Below the pieces are notes generated by a model. The model saw only the letters and a list, made by a program, of their open reading frames with translations, ran no database searches and had not been told where the DNA came from. From Collinsella aerofaciens (GTDB lineage Bacteria > Actinomycetota > Coriobacteriia > Coriobacteriales > Coriobacteriaceae), in contig NZ_JAQLEM010000009.1 of the NCBI RefSeq assembly GCF_028209885.1, positions 1-64,000 of the forward strand: a stretch of 64,000 bases of DNA, given 5' to 3'. Each line of letters opens with the position of its first letter. The stretch's first letter is position 1. The position numbers and the translations under genes are program-made. Shown in pieces: positions 52,532 through 60,914 of the stretch.

Positions 52532-52927
52532 ATGTCTCACGATATTTGTCCCGACACGGGAGAACCTTGCACTTGCGATGGGTCCGAGCCTTGCACCTGC
52601 GGCTGTGGCGGCTGTGGACATACGGCCGAGGAAGAGGCAGCGGCGGCTGCGTATCGCGAGTCGCACCGCGAGGCCTCGTTCGGCGATGCCCCTGATCACG
52701 AACGCAAAATCATCGCGTCGTTCGACAGCACCTTCGATGTGATGGAATGCGAACAGCTGTGTCTTGCCGCCGGTGTGCCCGGGCGCATCATGCCGCTGCC
52801 CGGCTCCATCACCGCCGGCTGCGGGCTGTGCTGGGCCATGCCGTTCTCGGGCGATGCCCTCGCCGCCTTCCGCGCCGCCACCGAGGGCCGCGTAACCCCC
52901 GCCGACTACCACCAGCTCGTCCTCTAA
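52532..52927 (+). CDS. DUF3343 protein with Cys-rich N-terminal extension
   Basis: 131 residues. Residues ~56-131 are a DUF3343 domain like the protein at 24.7 kb (VMECEQLCLAAGVPGRIMPLPGS, TAGCGLCW). Residues 1-30 add a dense cysteine segment, CPDTGEPCTCDGSEPCTCGC plus GGCGH, with nine cysteines, suggesting metal, cluster or selenium/sulfur binding. Its location after selC and mobA points to selenium or molybdenum-enzyme assembly. The ATG follows TTGGAGTTGCC, identical to the 5' flank of the other DUF3343 gene. Confidence 0.8.
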   Translation: MSHDICPDTGEPCTCDGSEPCTCGCGGCGHTAEEEAAAAAYRESHREASFGDAPDHERKIIASFDSTFDVMECEQLCLAAGVPGRIMPLPGSITAGCGLCWAMPFSGDALAAFRAATEGRVTPADYHQLVL

Positions 52928-52935
52928 CCACCAAC

Positions 52936-52970
52936 ACCACCACAAAGGTGCCTGTCCCCAATGTGGTGGT
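52936..52970. repeat. Hairpin ACCACCACA/TGTGGTGGT
   Basis: Perfect 9-bp arms around AAGGTGCCTGTCCCCAA. It is a weak terminator candidate (TTTGG follows) for the DUF3343 gene. The rest of the 52928-53184 spacer shows no gene; TTGCTG (53089) and CATACT (53113), 18 bases apart, are a possible gdhA promoter. Confidence 0.6.
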
Positions 52971-53184
52971 TTGGAACACGTGGACGAAACAGCTTCGAAA
53001 CACGCGATTTGTGCGTCGGGCACTCAAAAACGCTTCTACCTGCATCGTAATCAAAACGAAACATCTGCTCGTCGGCTTATGCGAAACTTTGCTGCAACAG
53101 TGCGATATTATCCATACTCGATAAAGCTCGCGGCGCATGGGGCGCCTCGAACGACACCTTTCTTTTCCATCAATTGGAGGAAGC

Positions 53185-54540
53185 ATGAGCTACACGCAGA
53201 AAGTTCTCGACGAGCTCAAGGCCCGCTATCCCGAGCAGCCTGAGTTCATCCAGGCCGCGACCGAGATCCTCGGCACCATCCAGCCGGCGCTCGACGCCCA
53301 TCCCGAGTACGAGGAGGCCGCCCTGCTTGAGCGCCTCGTCGAGCCCGAGCGCATCGTTATGTTCCGTGTCCCCTGGGTCGACGACCAGGGCAAGGTCCAG
53401 GTCAACCGCGGCTACCGCGTCGAGTTCAACTCTGCCATTGGACCCTACAAGGGCGGCCTGCGCTTTAACCCGACGGTCACCCTGGGTATGCTCAAGTTCC
53501 TGGGTCTGGAGCAGATCCTCAAGAACAGCCTGACCACCCTTCCCATGGGCGGCGGCAAGGGCGGCTCCGACTTTGACCCCAAGGGCAAGTCCAACAACGA
53601 GATCATGCACTTCTGCCAGTCCTTCATGACCGAGCTCTATCGCCACATCGGCCCCAACACCGACGTTCCCGCCGGCGACCTGGGCGTTGGCGGCCGCGAG
53701 GTTGCCTACCTGTTCGGTCAGTACAAGCGCCTGACCAACGAGTGGACCGGCGTCCTCACTGGCAAGGGCCTCTCCTTTGGCGGTTCGCTCGCCCGTACCG
53801 AGGCCACCGGCTACGGCCTGGCCTACTTTGTGGACGAGTACCTCAAGAGCCGCGGCGACTCCTTCGAGGGCAAGAACGTCGTCGTTCACGGCTCCGGTAA
53901 CGTCGCCATCTACGCAGTCCAGAAGGTTTCCCAGCTCGGCGGCAAGGTGCTCGCCTGCTCCGATACTCACGGCTGGGTTGAGGATCCCGACGGCATCGAC
54001 TACACCGTGCTCGAGCACGTCTACAACAAGAAGCGCTCCGGCCACGACAAGGGCGTCACGCTCGCTATGTACGTTGACGAGAAGCCCAACGCCGTGTGGC
54101 ACGAGGGCGACGGCCGCGGCGTTTGGCAGCTACCCTGCGACATCGCGCTGCCTTGCGCTCGCGAGAACACACTGTTGCTCGAGGACGCCCAGGCGCTCGT
54201 CGCCAACGGCTGCAAGGTGGTCGGCGAGGGCGCGAACATGCCCACGACCATCGAGGCCACGACCTACTTCCAGGAGAACGGCGTCGCCTTTATGCCCGGT
54301 AAGGCTGCCAACGCCGGCGGCGTGCTCGTGTCCGGCCTGGAGATGAGCCAGAACGCCGAGCACCTGTCCTGGACCTTCGAGGAGGTCGACGGCAAGCTCG
54401 AGCAGCTCATGCGCGGCATGTTCCACAACGTGGACGACACCGCCAAGAAGTACGGCGAGGAGGGCAACTTTGTCATGGGCGCCAACATCGCCGGCTTCCT
54501 GAAGGTCGCCGACGCCATGCTCGCCCAGGGCGTCTGCTAA
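53185..54540 (+). CDS. gdhA: NADP-type glutamate dehydrogenase
   Basis: 451 residues, the length of hexameric NADP GDHs. Assimilates ammonia into 2-oxoglutarate. Catalytic region LPMGGGKGGSDFDPKGKS; substrate lysines in IGPYKGGLRFNP; nucleotide-binding VVHGSGNVAIYAVQK. The ATG follows TTGGAGGAAGC; 16 upstream codons are open but not conserved. It is followed by a strong terminator. Confidence 0.96.
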   Translation: MSYTQKVLDELKARYPEQPEFIQAATEILGTIQPALDAHPEYEEAALLERLVEPERIVMFRVPWVDDQGKVQVNRGYRVEFNSAIGPYKGGLRFNPTVTLGMLKFLGLEQILKNSLTTLPMGGGKGGSDFDPKGKSNNEIMHFCQSFMTELYRHIGPNTDVPAGDLGVGGREVAYLFGQYKRLTNEWTGVLTGKGLSFGGSLARTEATGYGLAYFVDEYLKSRGDSFEGKNVVVHGSGNVAIYAVQKVSQLGGKVLACSDTHGWVEDPDGIDYTVLEHVYNKKRSGHDKGVTLAMYVDEKPNAVWHEGDGRGVWQLPCDIALPCARENTLLLEDAQALVANGCKVVGEGANMPTTIEATTYFQENGVAFMPGKAANAGGVLVSGLEMSQNAEHLSWTFEEVDGKLEQLMRGMFHNVDDTAKKYGEEGNFVMGANIAGFLKVADAMLAQGVC

Positions 54541-54567
54541 ATTTTCGCTCGACATAGCATGTGATGA

Positions 54568-54597
54568 GGCTCCCAGCTATCCGGCTGGGAGCCTTTT
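54568..54597 (+). terminator. Terminator of gdhA
   Basis: GGCTCCCAGC (54568-54577), loop TATCCG, GCTGGGAGCC (54584-54593), TTTTC. Confidence 0.92.
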
Positions 54598-54619
54598 CTA
54601 TCCCGGAGGACTCCTCATA

Positions 54620-54686
54620 ACTTGCGGTGAAATACGGACTGTTTAGCGCCCCAGAACGGCTAATCAGTCCGTATATCACCGCAAGT
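54620..54686. repeat. 67-bp palindromic repeat, copy 5
   Basis: Arms 54620-54640 and 54666-54686 around a 25-nt centre, with one A/A mismatch; the stem extends four more pairs outward (CATA/TATG). The outer bases ACTTGCGG/CCGCAAGT differ from the AGTTGCGG/CCGCAACT of other copies in a compensated way. The centre continues to pair as TTAGC/GCTAA. Confidence 0.9.
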
Positions 54687-54736
54687 TATGTATGGGTGGG
54701 TGGATTTTGTCCTAAAACGGTGTGCGGCCCCTCGTT

Positions 54737-54745
54737 TGGTACACT
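54737..54745 (+). promoter_or_regulatory. Candidate extended -10 promoter of the molybdenum hydroxylase genes
   Basis: TGGTACACT (TGnTACACT), 24 bases before the start of the FAD subunit gene; no clear -35. Confidence 0.45.
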
Positions 54746-54769
54746 TAAAGGTACTGGACAAGTGGAGAG

Positions 54770-55684
54770 ATGGGGGAGAACGTGCTCAAGTTCGGTACCT
54801 ACGTCCGTGTTGGAAACGCGGCCGAAGCCTATGAGCTCTTGCAGAAGAACCGCAACAACAAGATTGTGGGCGGCGGCATCTGGATGCGCTTGGGTTCGCG
54901 CCGTGTGGCGACGGCGATTGACCTTTCGGCCTGCGGACTCGATCAGATCGAGGAGACCGAGACCGAGTTTCGCATCGGTGCCATGTGCACCCTGCGCCAG
55001 CTCGAGCGCCATGCCGGGCTCAACGCGCTTGTCAACAATGTCTTTGAGTTCGCCGTCCACGACATCGTGGGCGTGCAGCTGCGCAATACCGCCACGGTGG
55101 GCGGCAGCATCTACGGCCGCTTTGGCTTCTCGGACGTTCTCTCCGCCTTCCTCGCGCTCGATTCCTATGTTGAGCTGACGGGCGCCGGTCGCGTGCCGCT
55201 CGCCGAGTTCGTGGACATGGGCTACGTGCGCGACGTGATCGAGCATGTCGTGGTCGTCAAGCATGATTACCGTGCGAGCTACGAGGCCGTGCGCAAGGCC
55301 GCGACCGATTTCCCCTCGCTCAACGTCACCGTCGCCTGGTGGGACAACAGCTGGCATGTCACCGTGGGCGCCCGCCCGCTGCGCGCGACCTTGCTGCAGG
55401 GCGAGGCGTGCGGCCTTACCAACGAGCATCCTTCCGAGGACGAGCTTCGCGCCCTTGCCGCGTCCGTACGCGCGCTGAGCTATGGCACCAACATGTGGGG
55501 CTCGGCCGACTACCGCCGCCGCATCTCGGCCCCGCTGGCGATTCAGGCCGTGCGCCGCGCCGCCGGCATCGAGCTTTCGGCCGCGCTTGCCCGCGAGCTC
55601 GAGGGCGTGCAGATTCCCAAGTTTGCCACGGACGAGTATTCCTGCCGCCGCGTGCCCGGCGTCGATTCTAGCGAGGTGCGCTAA
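54770..55684 (+). CDS. FAD-binding subunit of a molybdenum hydroxylase (XdhB/CoxM-like)
   Basis: 304 residues. The FAD domain has NNKIVGGGIWMRLGSRRV and the second loop LRNTATVGGSIYGRFGFSD; a CoxM-type C-terminal domain follows. It would pass electrons from the fused Fe-S/molybdenum protein to an acceptor. RBS GTGGAGAG. Stop and next start overlap (TAATG). Confidence 0.88.
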   Translation: MGENVLKFGTYVRVGNAAEAYELLQKNRNNKIVGGGIWMRLGSRRVATAIDLSACGLDQIEETETEFRIGAMCTLRQLERHAGLNALVNNVFEFAVHDIVGVQLRNTATVGGSIYGRFGFSDVLSAFLALDSYVELTGAGRVPLAEFVDMGYVRDVIEHVVVVKHDYRASYEAVRKAATDFPSLNVTVAWWDNSWHVTVGARPLRATLLQGEACGLTNEHPSEDELRALAASVRALSYGTNMWGSADYRRRISAPLAIQAVRRAAGIELSAALARELEGVQIPKFATDEYSCRRVPGVDSSEVR

Positions 55685-58515
55685 TGGCTGCCAAACTCAT
55701 CGATCTTTCCTTTACGCTCAACGGCCGCAAGGTCAAGGTTCAGATTGCCCCCGACACCATGCTCTTTGCGCTGCTGCGCGAGCAGGGCTGCGCGTCGGTG
55801 CGGTGCGCCTGCGAGACCACCAACTGCGGTCTGTGCACGGTGTGGCTCGACGGCGACCCGGTGCTGAGCTGTTCGGTTCCCGCCGCCCGTGTCGAGGGCC
55901 ATACCATCACCACGCTCGAGGGCCTTAAGGCCGAATCCGAGGCACTGGCCCGCGCGATGGCTGCCGAAGGCGCCGAGCAGTGCGGTTTTTGCGCCCCCGG
56001 CCTCATCATGAACGTGCTGGCGCTTGCCCGCGCCGCCAAGGAGGACCCAAGCCTCGTCGCCACGCGCGAGGAACTCTCGCGCCAGCTTGCCGGCAACCTC
56101 TGCCGTTGCAGCGGCTACGAGAGCCAGCTGCGCGCCATCGTCCGTTTTCTCAACGAGTCCGGCGTGCAGGTGGGTTTCGAGATGCCCGAGCTGCCGGTCA
56201 ATAACACCAGCTCCGATGGTGTCGCGTACAAGCAGATCACCCACAAGCAGCCCAAGAAGGACTCGAAGGCGCTGCTCGAGGGTCGTCCCGTCTACACGGG
56301 CGACATGGTGCCCGCCGGCGCCCTGATCGTTAAGCTCAAGCGCAGCCCGTATGCCCGCGCCAAGATCCGCTCCATCGATACGTCGCGCGCCCTGAAGGTG
56401 CCCGGCGTCGTGGGCGTCTACACCTACGATGACGTGCCCCAGCGTCGCTTTACCATTGCCGGTCAGAGCTATCCGCAGCCGAGTCCCTATGACCGCCTGA
56501 TCCTCGAGAACCTGGTGCGCTACCAAAACGAGGAGGTGGCGATCGTCGCCGCCGAGACCGAGGAGGCTGCCGACAAGGCGCTCAAGCTCATCAAGGTCGA
56601 CTATGAGGTGCTCGAGCCGCTGCTCGACTTTACCCAGGCACTCGATAACGACATCGTGGTCCACCCCGAGGGCGACGTGACCTTTATGTTCCCGCAGGGC
56701 GGGGATGTCTCGCGCAACCTGGTGTGCAGCGGTACCAGCGATTATGGCGACTTGGACGAGGCCTTCGCCCAGAGCGACATCGTCTTCACCCGCACTTACA
56801 CCAGCCAGGCCACGCAGACCGCGCCCATGGAGACCTTCCGTGCCTTCGCGACGACCGACGCGTTCGGCCGCATCTCGGTGACCACCTCTACGCAGGTGCC
56901 CTTCCACGTGCGCCGCATGGTCGCGCAGTCGCTCGACATTCCGCAGTCGCAGGTGCAGGTCATTAAGCCGCGCATCGGCGGCGGCTTTGGCTCCAAGCAG
57001 ACGGGCTGCTGCGAGATCTTCGTGGCGTTCGTGACCCAGCAGACCGGCCGTCCGAGCTATTGCTGCTACACCCGTGAGGAGACCATCACCGCGGGCAACT
57101 CGCGCCACCAGATGCAGATGACCGTTAAGTTGGGCGCCATGAACGACGGCACCATCACGGCCATCGATTTGCACACGCTGTCCAACGCCGGCGCGTACGG
57201 CGAGCACGCTACCACGACGATCGGCCTTTCGGGCCACAAGAGCCTGCCCATCTACAACCATGTGAAGGCGAGCCGCTTTAGCTGGGACGCCGTCTACACC
57301 AATACCAACCGCGGCGGCGCGTATCGCGGCTACGGTGCCACCCAGGGCCAGTTTGCCGTCGAGAGCGCCGTCAACGAGCTCGCCGACATGCTGCACATGG
57401 ACCCCGCCGACCTGCGCCTTAAGAACATCGTGCGCGAGGGTGAGATCATGCCGCAGTACTACAACGAGAAGCTCAACGCCTGCGCGCTCGACCGCTGCCT
57501 GCTGCGCGCGATGGACATGATCGGCTGGCGCGACAAGCCGCTGGCCGTCGACCTAGGCGACCGCGTGCGTGCTCTGGGCTGCGCGCTTACCATGCAGGGC
57601 TCGGGCATTTCCAACGTAGATATCGCCGGCATCGACATGCGCCTGGAAGAGGACGGCTTCATTACCATTGGCACCGGCGCCACCGATAACGGCATGGGCG
57701 TCGACACGATCCTGGCGCAGATTGCCGCCGAGGAGCTGGGCGTGGAGAGTTCGATGATCGTGGTGCGCGGCGTGGACACCGATGTGTCGCCGTTTGACGC
57801 CGGCTCGTACGCGAGCTCGGGTACGTACGTGACGGGCCTTGCCGCCAAGAACGCCGCGACCGAGCTGCGCGAGAAGATTTGCGCCAAGGCCGCCCAGATG
57901 TGGGATGTGGACGTCGCCGATGTAGTCTTCGATGGTCAGTACGTGCGCCTGTCCGACGAGCGTGCCGCGCGCGAGCAGAACCGCTACCTCACGCTGCGCG
58001 ACTTTGCCAACCTGTGCGTCAAGAATATCGCGGGCGGCGACGCGCTGACCTCACATGCCTCTGCCTGCCTGCCCGTTTCGCCTCCGCCGTTTATGGCCGG
58101 CATTGCCGAGGTCGAGGTCGACAAGGCCACCGGCAAGGTGACCGTGGTGGACTATGCGGCGGCTGTGGACTGCGGCACCGTGATCAATGAGGCGCTCGCG
58201 CGCGTCCAGGCCGAGGGCGGCATTGCCCAGGGTATCGGCCACGCGCTCTACGAGATCGTCGAGCATGACGACCGCGGCCGCCTGCGCACCGGCAACTTTA
58301 TGAGCTATAAGCTGCCCACGCGCCTGGATATCGGCAGCATTCGCGTGGCCTTTGAGCCGAGCTACGAGCCGACGGGTCCGTTTGGCGCCAAGTCGATCGG
58401 CGAGGTCGTCATCAACACGCCACTCGCCGCCGTGGCCTCGGCCGTCGCACACGCCACCGGCCACCAGGTTCGCTCGCTGCCGATTACGCCCGAGAAGGCC
58501 CTGCTGGGGGAGTAG
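55684..58515 (+). CDS. Xanthine dehydrogenase-type molybdenum hydroxylase, fused Fe-S and Mo subunits
   Basis: 943 residues. Residues 1-160 hold two [2Fe-2S] clusters: CACETTNCGLCTVW...C, then CGFCAPGLIM...CRCSGY. The rest is the molybdopterin domain with GGGFGSKQ (cofactor contact), RGGAYRGYGATQGQFAVE, and GPFGAKSIGE with the catalytic glutamate. The small and large subunits are fused, as in selenium-dependent molybdenum hydroxylases; with so many selenium genes nearby, a labile-selenium enzyme is a reasonable inference. The substrate (purine, aldehyde or other) is unknown. Confidence 0.88.
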   Translation: MAAKLIDLSFTLNGRKVKVQIAPDTMLFALLREQGCASVRCACETTNCGLCTVWLDGDPVLSCSVPAARVEGHTITTLEGLKAESEALARAMAAEGAEQCGFCAPGLIMNVLALARAAKEDPSLVATREELSRQLAGNLCRCSGYESQLRAIVRFLNESGVQVGFEMPELPVNNTSSDGVAYKQITHKQPKKDSKALLEGRPVYTGDMVPAGALIVKLKRSPYARAKIRSIDTSRALKVPGVVGVYTYDDVPQRRFTIAGQSYPQPSPYDRLILENLVRYQNEEVAIVAAETEEAADKALKLIKVDYEVLEPLLDFTQALDNDIVVHPEGDVTFMFPQGGDVSRNLVCSGTSDYGDLDEAFAQSDIVFTRTYTSQATQTAPMETFRAFATTDAFGRISVTTSTQVPFHVRRMVAQSLDIPQSQVQVIKPRIGGGFGSKQTGCCEIFVAFVTQQTGRPSYCCYTREETITAGNSRHQMQMTVKLGAMNDGTITAIDLHTLSNAGAYGEHATTTIGLSGHKSLPIYNHVKASRFSWDAVYTNTNRGGAYRGYGATQGQFAVESAVNELADMLHMDPADLRLKNIVREGEIMPQYYNEKLNACALDRCLLRAMDMIGWRDKPLAVDLGDRVRALGCALTMQGSGISNVDIAGIDMRLEEDGFITIGTGATDNGMGVDTILAQIAAEELGVESSMIVVRGVDTDVSPFDAGSYASSGTYVTGLAAKNAATELREKICAKAAQMWDVDVADVVFDGQYVRLSDERAAREQNRYLTLRDFANLCVKNIAGGDALTSHASACLPVSPPPFMAGIAEVEVDKATGKVTVVDYAAAVDCGTVINEALARVQAEGGIAQGIGHALYEIVEHDDRGRLRTGNFMSYKLPTRLDIGSIRVAFEPSYEPTGPFGAKSIGEVVINTPLAAVASAVAHATGHQVRSLPITPEKALLGE

Positions 58516-58539
58516 CGGGTCAGCGAACAAGTCGTAATT

Positions 58540-58569
58540 GGCGGGGCGGGGCAACTCGCCCCGCCTTTT
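58540..58569 (+). terminator. Terminator of the hydroxylase operon
   Basis: GGCGGGGCG (58540-58548) with CGCCCCGCC (58557-58565), then TTTT. Confidence 0.88.
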
Positions 58570-58627
58570 GCACTCGTGGTGAGGTCGTGAGCTTGTAAAA
58601 GGTGTGCGTGCGCTTGTCGTTCGTATC

Positions 58628-58636
58628 TGCTATCAT
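58628..58636 (+). promoter_or_regulatory. Candidate extended -10 promoter of tRNA-Leu
   Basis: TGCTATCAT (TGnTATCAT), 19 bases before the tRNA 5' end. Confidence 0.5.
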
Positions 58637-58655
58637 TCCTAGTCTGTGCGCTCAT

Positions 58656-58739
58656 GCGGGCGTGGCGGAATTGGTAGACGCGCCAGATTTAGGTTCTGGT
58701 GGGATTCCCGTGAAGGTTCGAGTCCTTTCGCCCGCACCA
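58656..58739 (+). tRNA. tRNA-Leu (UAG)
   Basis: 84 nt with CCA. Acceptor GCGGGCG/CGCCCGC; anticodon stem CCAGA/TCTGG with loop TTTAGGT (TAG at 58690-58692); long variable arm TGGGATTCCCG typical of Leu; T arm AGGTTCGAGTCCT. Confidence 0.97.
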
Positions 58740-58830
58740 ACGCATCTGCGTCGGCTTCGGCCGTCGCGACACTTTGTTGCATAAAGGTACCAGCACCTCA
58801 GATAAGCTGGGCAGTATGAGGAGGAACGTG

Positions 58831-60129
58831 TTGAACATCACCGCTTCTGACGTCAAGGACGCCAAGCTCACCGCTACGGTCACCATCCCGGCCGCCGACG
58901 TCGACGCCGCGATCAAGAAGGCCTACAAGGACACCGCCAAGAAGTACCGCTTCCCGGGCTTCCGCGCCGGTAAGGCCCCCCGTCCGGTCATCGACTCCGC
59001 TCTTGGCGCCGAGGCTACCCTCGCTCAGGCCACCAACGACCTGATCGCCGCCAACGAGCCCGCCGTCCTCAACGAGCTGGACATCGTCCCCACCAAGAGC
59101 GGTGACTACAAGGAGCTCGACCTCGCCAAGGATCACGAGGACTACACCTACACCGTTGAGTTCTCCCTGCGTCCTGCCGCTGAGCTCTCCTCCTTCGACG
59201 CCGTCGAGATCGAGATGCCTCCCGCGGAGGTCACCGAGTCCGAGATCAACAACCAGGTCGAGATGCTCCTCAACTACCGTGCCACCTTCGAGGACGTCGA
59301 GGGTCGCGCCGTCGAGGCCGAGGACTACGTCACCGTCGACCTCAAGGCCGTCGAGAATGCCGACAACTTTGCCGCCGAGGGCCGCATGCTCATCGCCGGT
59401 AGCGACAGCAACCCCAAGGAATTCAACGAGGCCCTGATCGGCGCCAACGTTGACGACGTCAAGTCCGTCACCTGGACCGACGAGGTCGAGGAGGGCGAGG
59501 AGGCCGAGACCCACACCGTCGAGGTCACCGTCAAGGGCATCAAGGTCCGCAACACCCCCGAGCTCACCGACGAGCTCGTCAAGTCCGACTTTGGCTTCGA
59601 CAGCATCGACGCTATGCGCGACGCCATCAAGATCGAGATCGAGCAGGACAAGGCTTCCCGCCTGCCGGCCGAGAAGGAGAACCGTTGCGTCTCCGCTCTC
59701 GCCGAGCGCCTGCAGCTCGACGAGATGGATGCCGACTACGAGCAGTCCGTCTTTGAGGAGCTCGGCCAGAACTTCCTGTCCAACCTCGCTGCCCGCGGCA
59801 TGACCCTGGACACCTGGCTGCCCGCTTCCGGTCTGACCATGGAGCAGTTCATCGGCGACCTGCACAAGCAGGCCAACGACGTTGCCCGTGAGTCCCTGGC
59901 TCTGGACGCCCTCGCCCGTGAGCTCAAGATCGAGGTCACCGAGGACGACATCAACGCCGAGTTCGAGAAGGCTGGCGTCAAGGACGTCGAGGCTTCCAAG
60001 GCTGAGTTCATCGCCGATGGTCGCATGCCTGCTGTCCGCGAGTCCATCCGTCGCTCCAAGGCCGTCGACCACCTGGTCGAGAACGCCAAGGTGACCGAGG
60101 TCGACGAGACCGCCAAGGACGCCGAGTAA
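58831..60129 (+). CDS. tig: Trigger factor
   Basis: 432 residues. Ribosome-bound chaperone and prolyl isomerase. N-terminal ribosome-binding motif PGFRAGKAP (GFRxGK), a central FKBP-like domain (about 150-240) and a helical C-terminal chaperone domain. Two alternative starts, GTG 58828 and TTG 58831, follow AGGAGG; the TTG has the better six-base spacing. tig-clpP-clpX order is common in bacteria and links folding with proteolysis. Confidence 0.95.
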   Translation: MNITASDVKDAKLTATVTIPAADVDAAIKKAYKDTAKKYRFPGFRAGKAPRPVIDSALGAEATLAQATNDLIAANEPAVLNELDIVPTKSGDYKELDLAKDHEDYTYTVEFSLRPAAELSSFDAVEIEMPPAEVTESEINNQVEMLLNYRATFEDVEGRAVEAEDYVTVDLKAVENADNFAAEGRMLIAGSDSNPKEFNEALIGANVDDVKSVTWTDEVEEGEEAETHTVEVTVKGIKVRNTPELTDELVKSDFGFDSIDAMRDAIKIEIEQDKASRLPAEKENRCVSALAERLQLDEMDADYEQSVFEELGQNFLSNLAARGMTLDTWLPASGLTMEQFIGDLHKQANDVARESLALDALARELKIEVTEDDINAEFEKAGVKDVEASKAEFIADGRMPAVRESIRRSKAVDHLVENAKVTEVDETAKDAE

Positions 60130-60205
60130 TTCTCGCCACCTTGCCCACGAGCGCATGGGTGCGCCCGTGATGGGGTAAAGTTATACACCGGTTATCCGGT
60201 TGCTT

Positions 60206-60250
60206 CGTACGGTGCCAGCCAATGCATAGCATGCGGGCACCGTACGTTTA
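60206..60250 (+). terminator. Hairpin between tig and clpP
   Basis: CGTACGGTGCC (60206-60216) with GGCACCGTACG (60236-60246), perfect 11 bp, followed only by TTTA. It could be a weak terminator or a stabilising hairpin. Confidence 0.6.
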
Positions 60251-60292
60251 TCTAGAACCAATTTGGTCCGCAAGAGAGAAATGGAGATGCGT

Positions 60293-60913
60293 ATGATCGC
60301 CAAGTTCGATTCCGCCCTCGTGCCATACGTTATCGAGCAGACGCCGCGCGGCGAGCGCAGCTACGATATCTATTCGCGCCTGCTCAACGATCGCATCATC
60401 TTCTTGGGCGAGGAGATCAACTCCGTCAGCGCCAACCTGGTCGTTGCCCAGCTGTTGCATCTTGAGAGCCAGGATGCCGAGAAGGATATCTCGCTCTATA
60501 TCAATTCGCCCGGCGGCGAGGTCTACTCCGGCCTGGCGATTCTGGACACCATGAACTTCATCAAGCCGCAGGTCTCCACCATTTGCGTCGGTATGGCTGC
60601 GTCCATGGCCGCCGTGCTGCTTTCGGCCGGCGCTAAGGGCAAGCGCTTCTGCCTGCCGCACTCCAAGGTCATGATTCACCAGCCCAGCGGCGGTGCCCAG
60701 GGCCAGCAGACTGAGATCGAGATCGTTGCCGAGGAGATTAAGAAGACTCGCCGCGAGCTCAACCAGATCCTGTCCGACGCCTCGGGCCAGCCCATCGAGA
60801 AGGTCCAGGCCGACACCGAGCGCGACAACTACCTGACTGCTGCCGAGGCCCTCGACTACGGTCTGATCGACCGTATCGTCACCTCGCGCGATCTCGCCGC
60901 GAAGGATGCCTAG
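60293..60913 (+). CDS. clpP: ATP-dependent Clp protease proteolytic subunit
   Basis: 206 residues. Serine protease ring partner of ClpX. Catalytic Ser in [11 protein letters not shown] and His in [22 protein letters not shown] gives the oxyanion region. Several near ATGs; 60293 follows TGGAG with six bases and the mature conserved sequence begins soon after. The gene is followed by clpX, one base after its stop. Confidence 0.96.
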   Translation: MIAKFDSALVPYVIEQTPRGERSYDIYSRLLNDRIIFLGEEINSVSANLVVAQLLHLESQDAEKDISLYINSPGGEVYSGLAILDTMNFIKPQVSTICVGMAASMAAVLLSAGAKGKRFCLPHSKVMIHQPSGGAQGQQTEIEIVAEEIKKTRRELNQILSDASGQPIEKVQADTERDNYLTAAEALDYGLIDRIVTSRDLAAKDA

Positions 60914-60914
60914 G

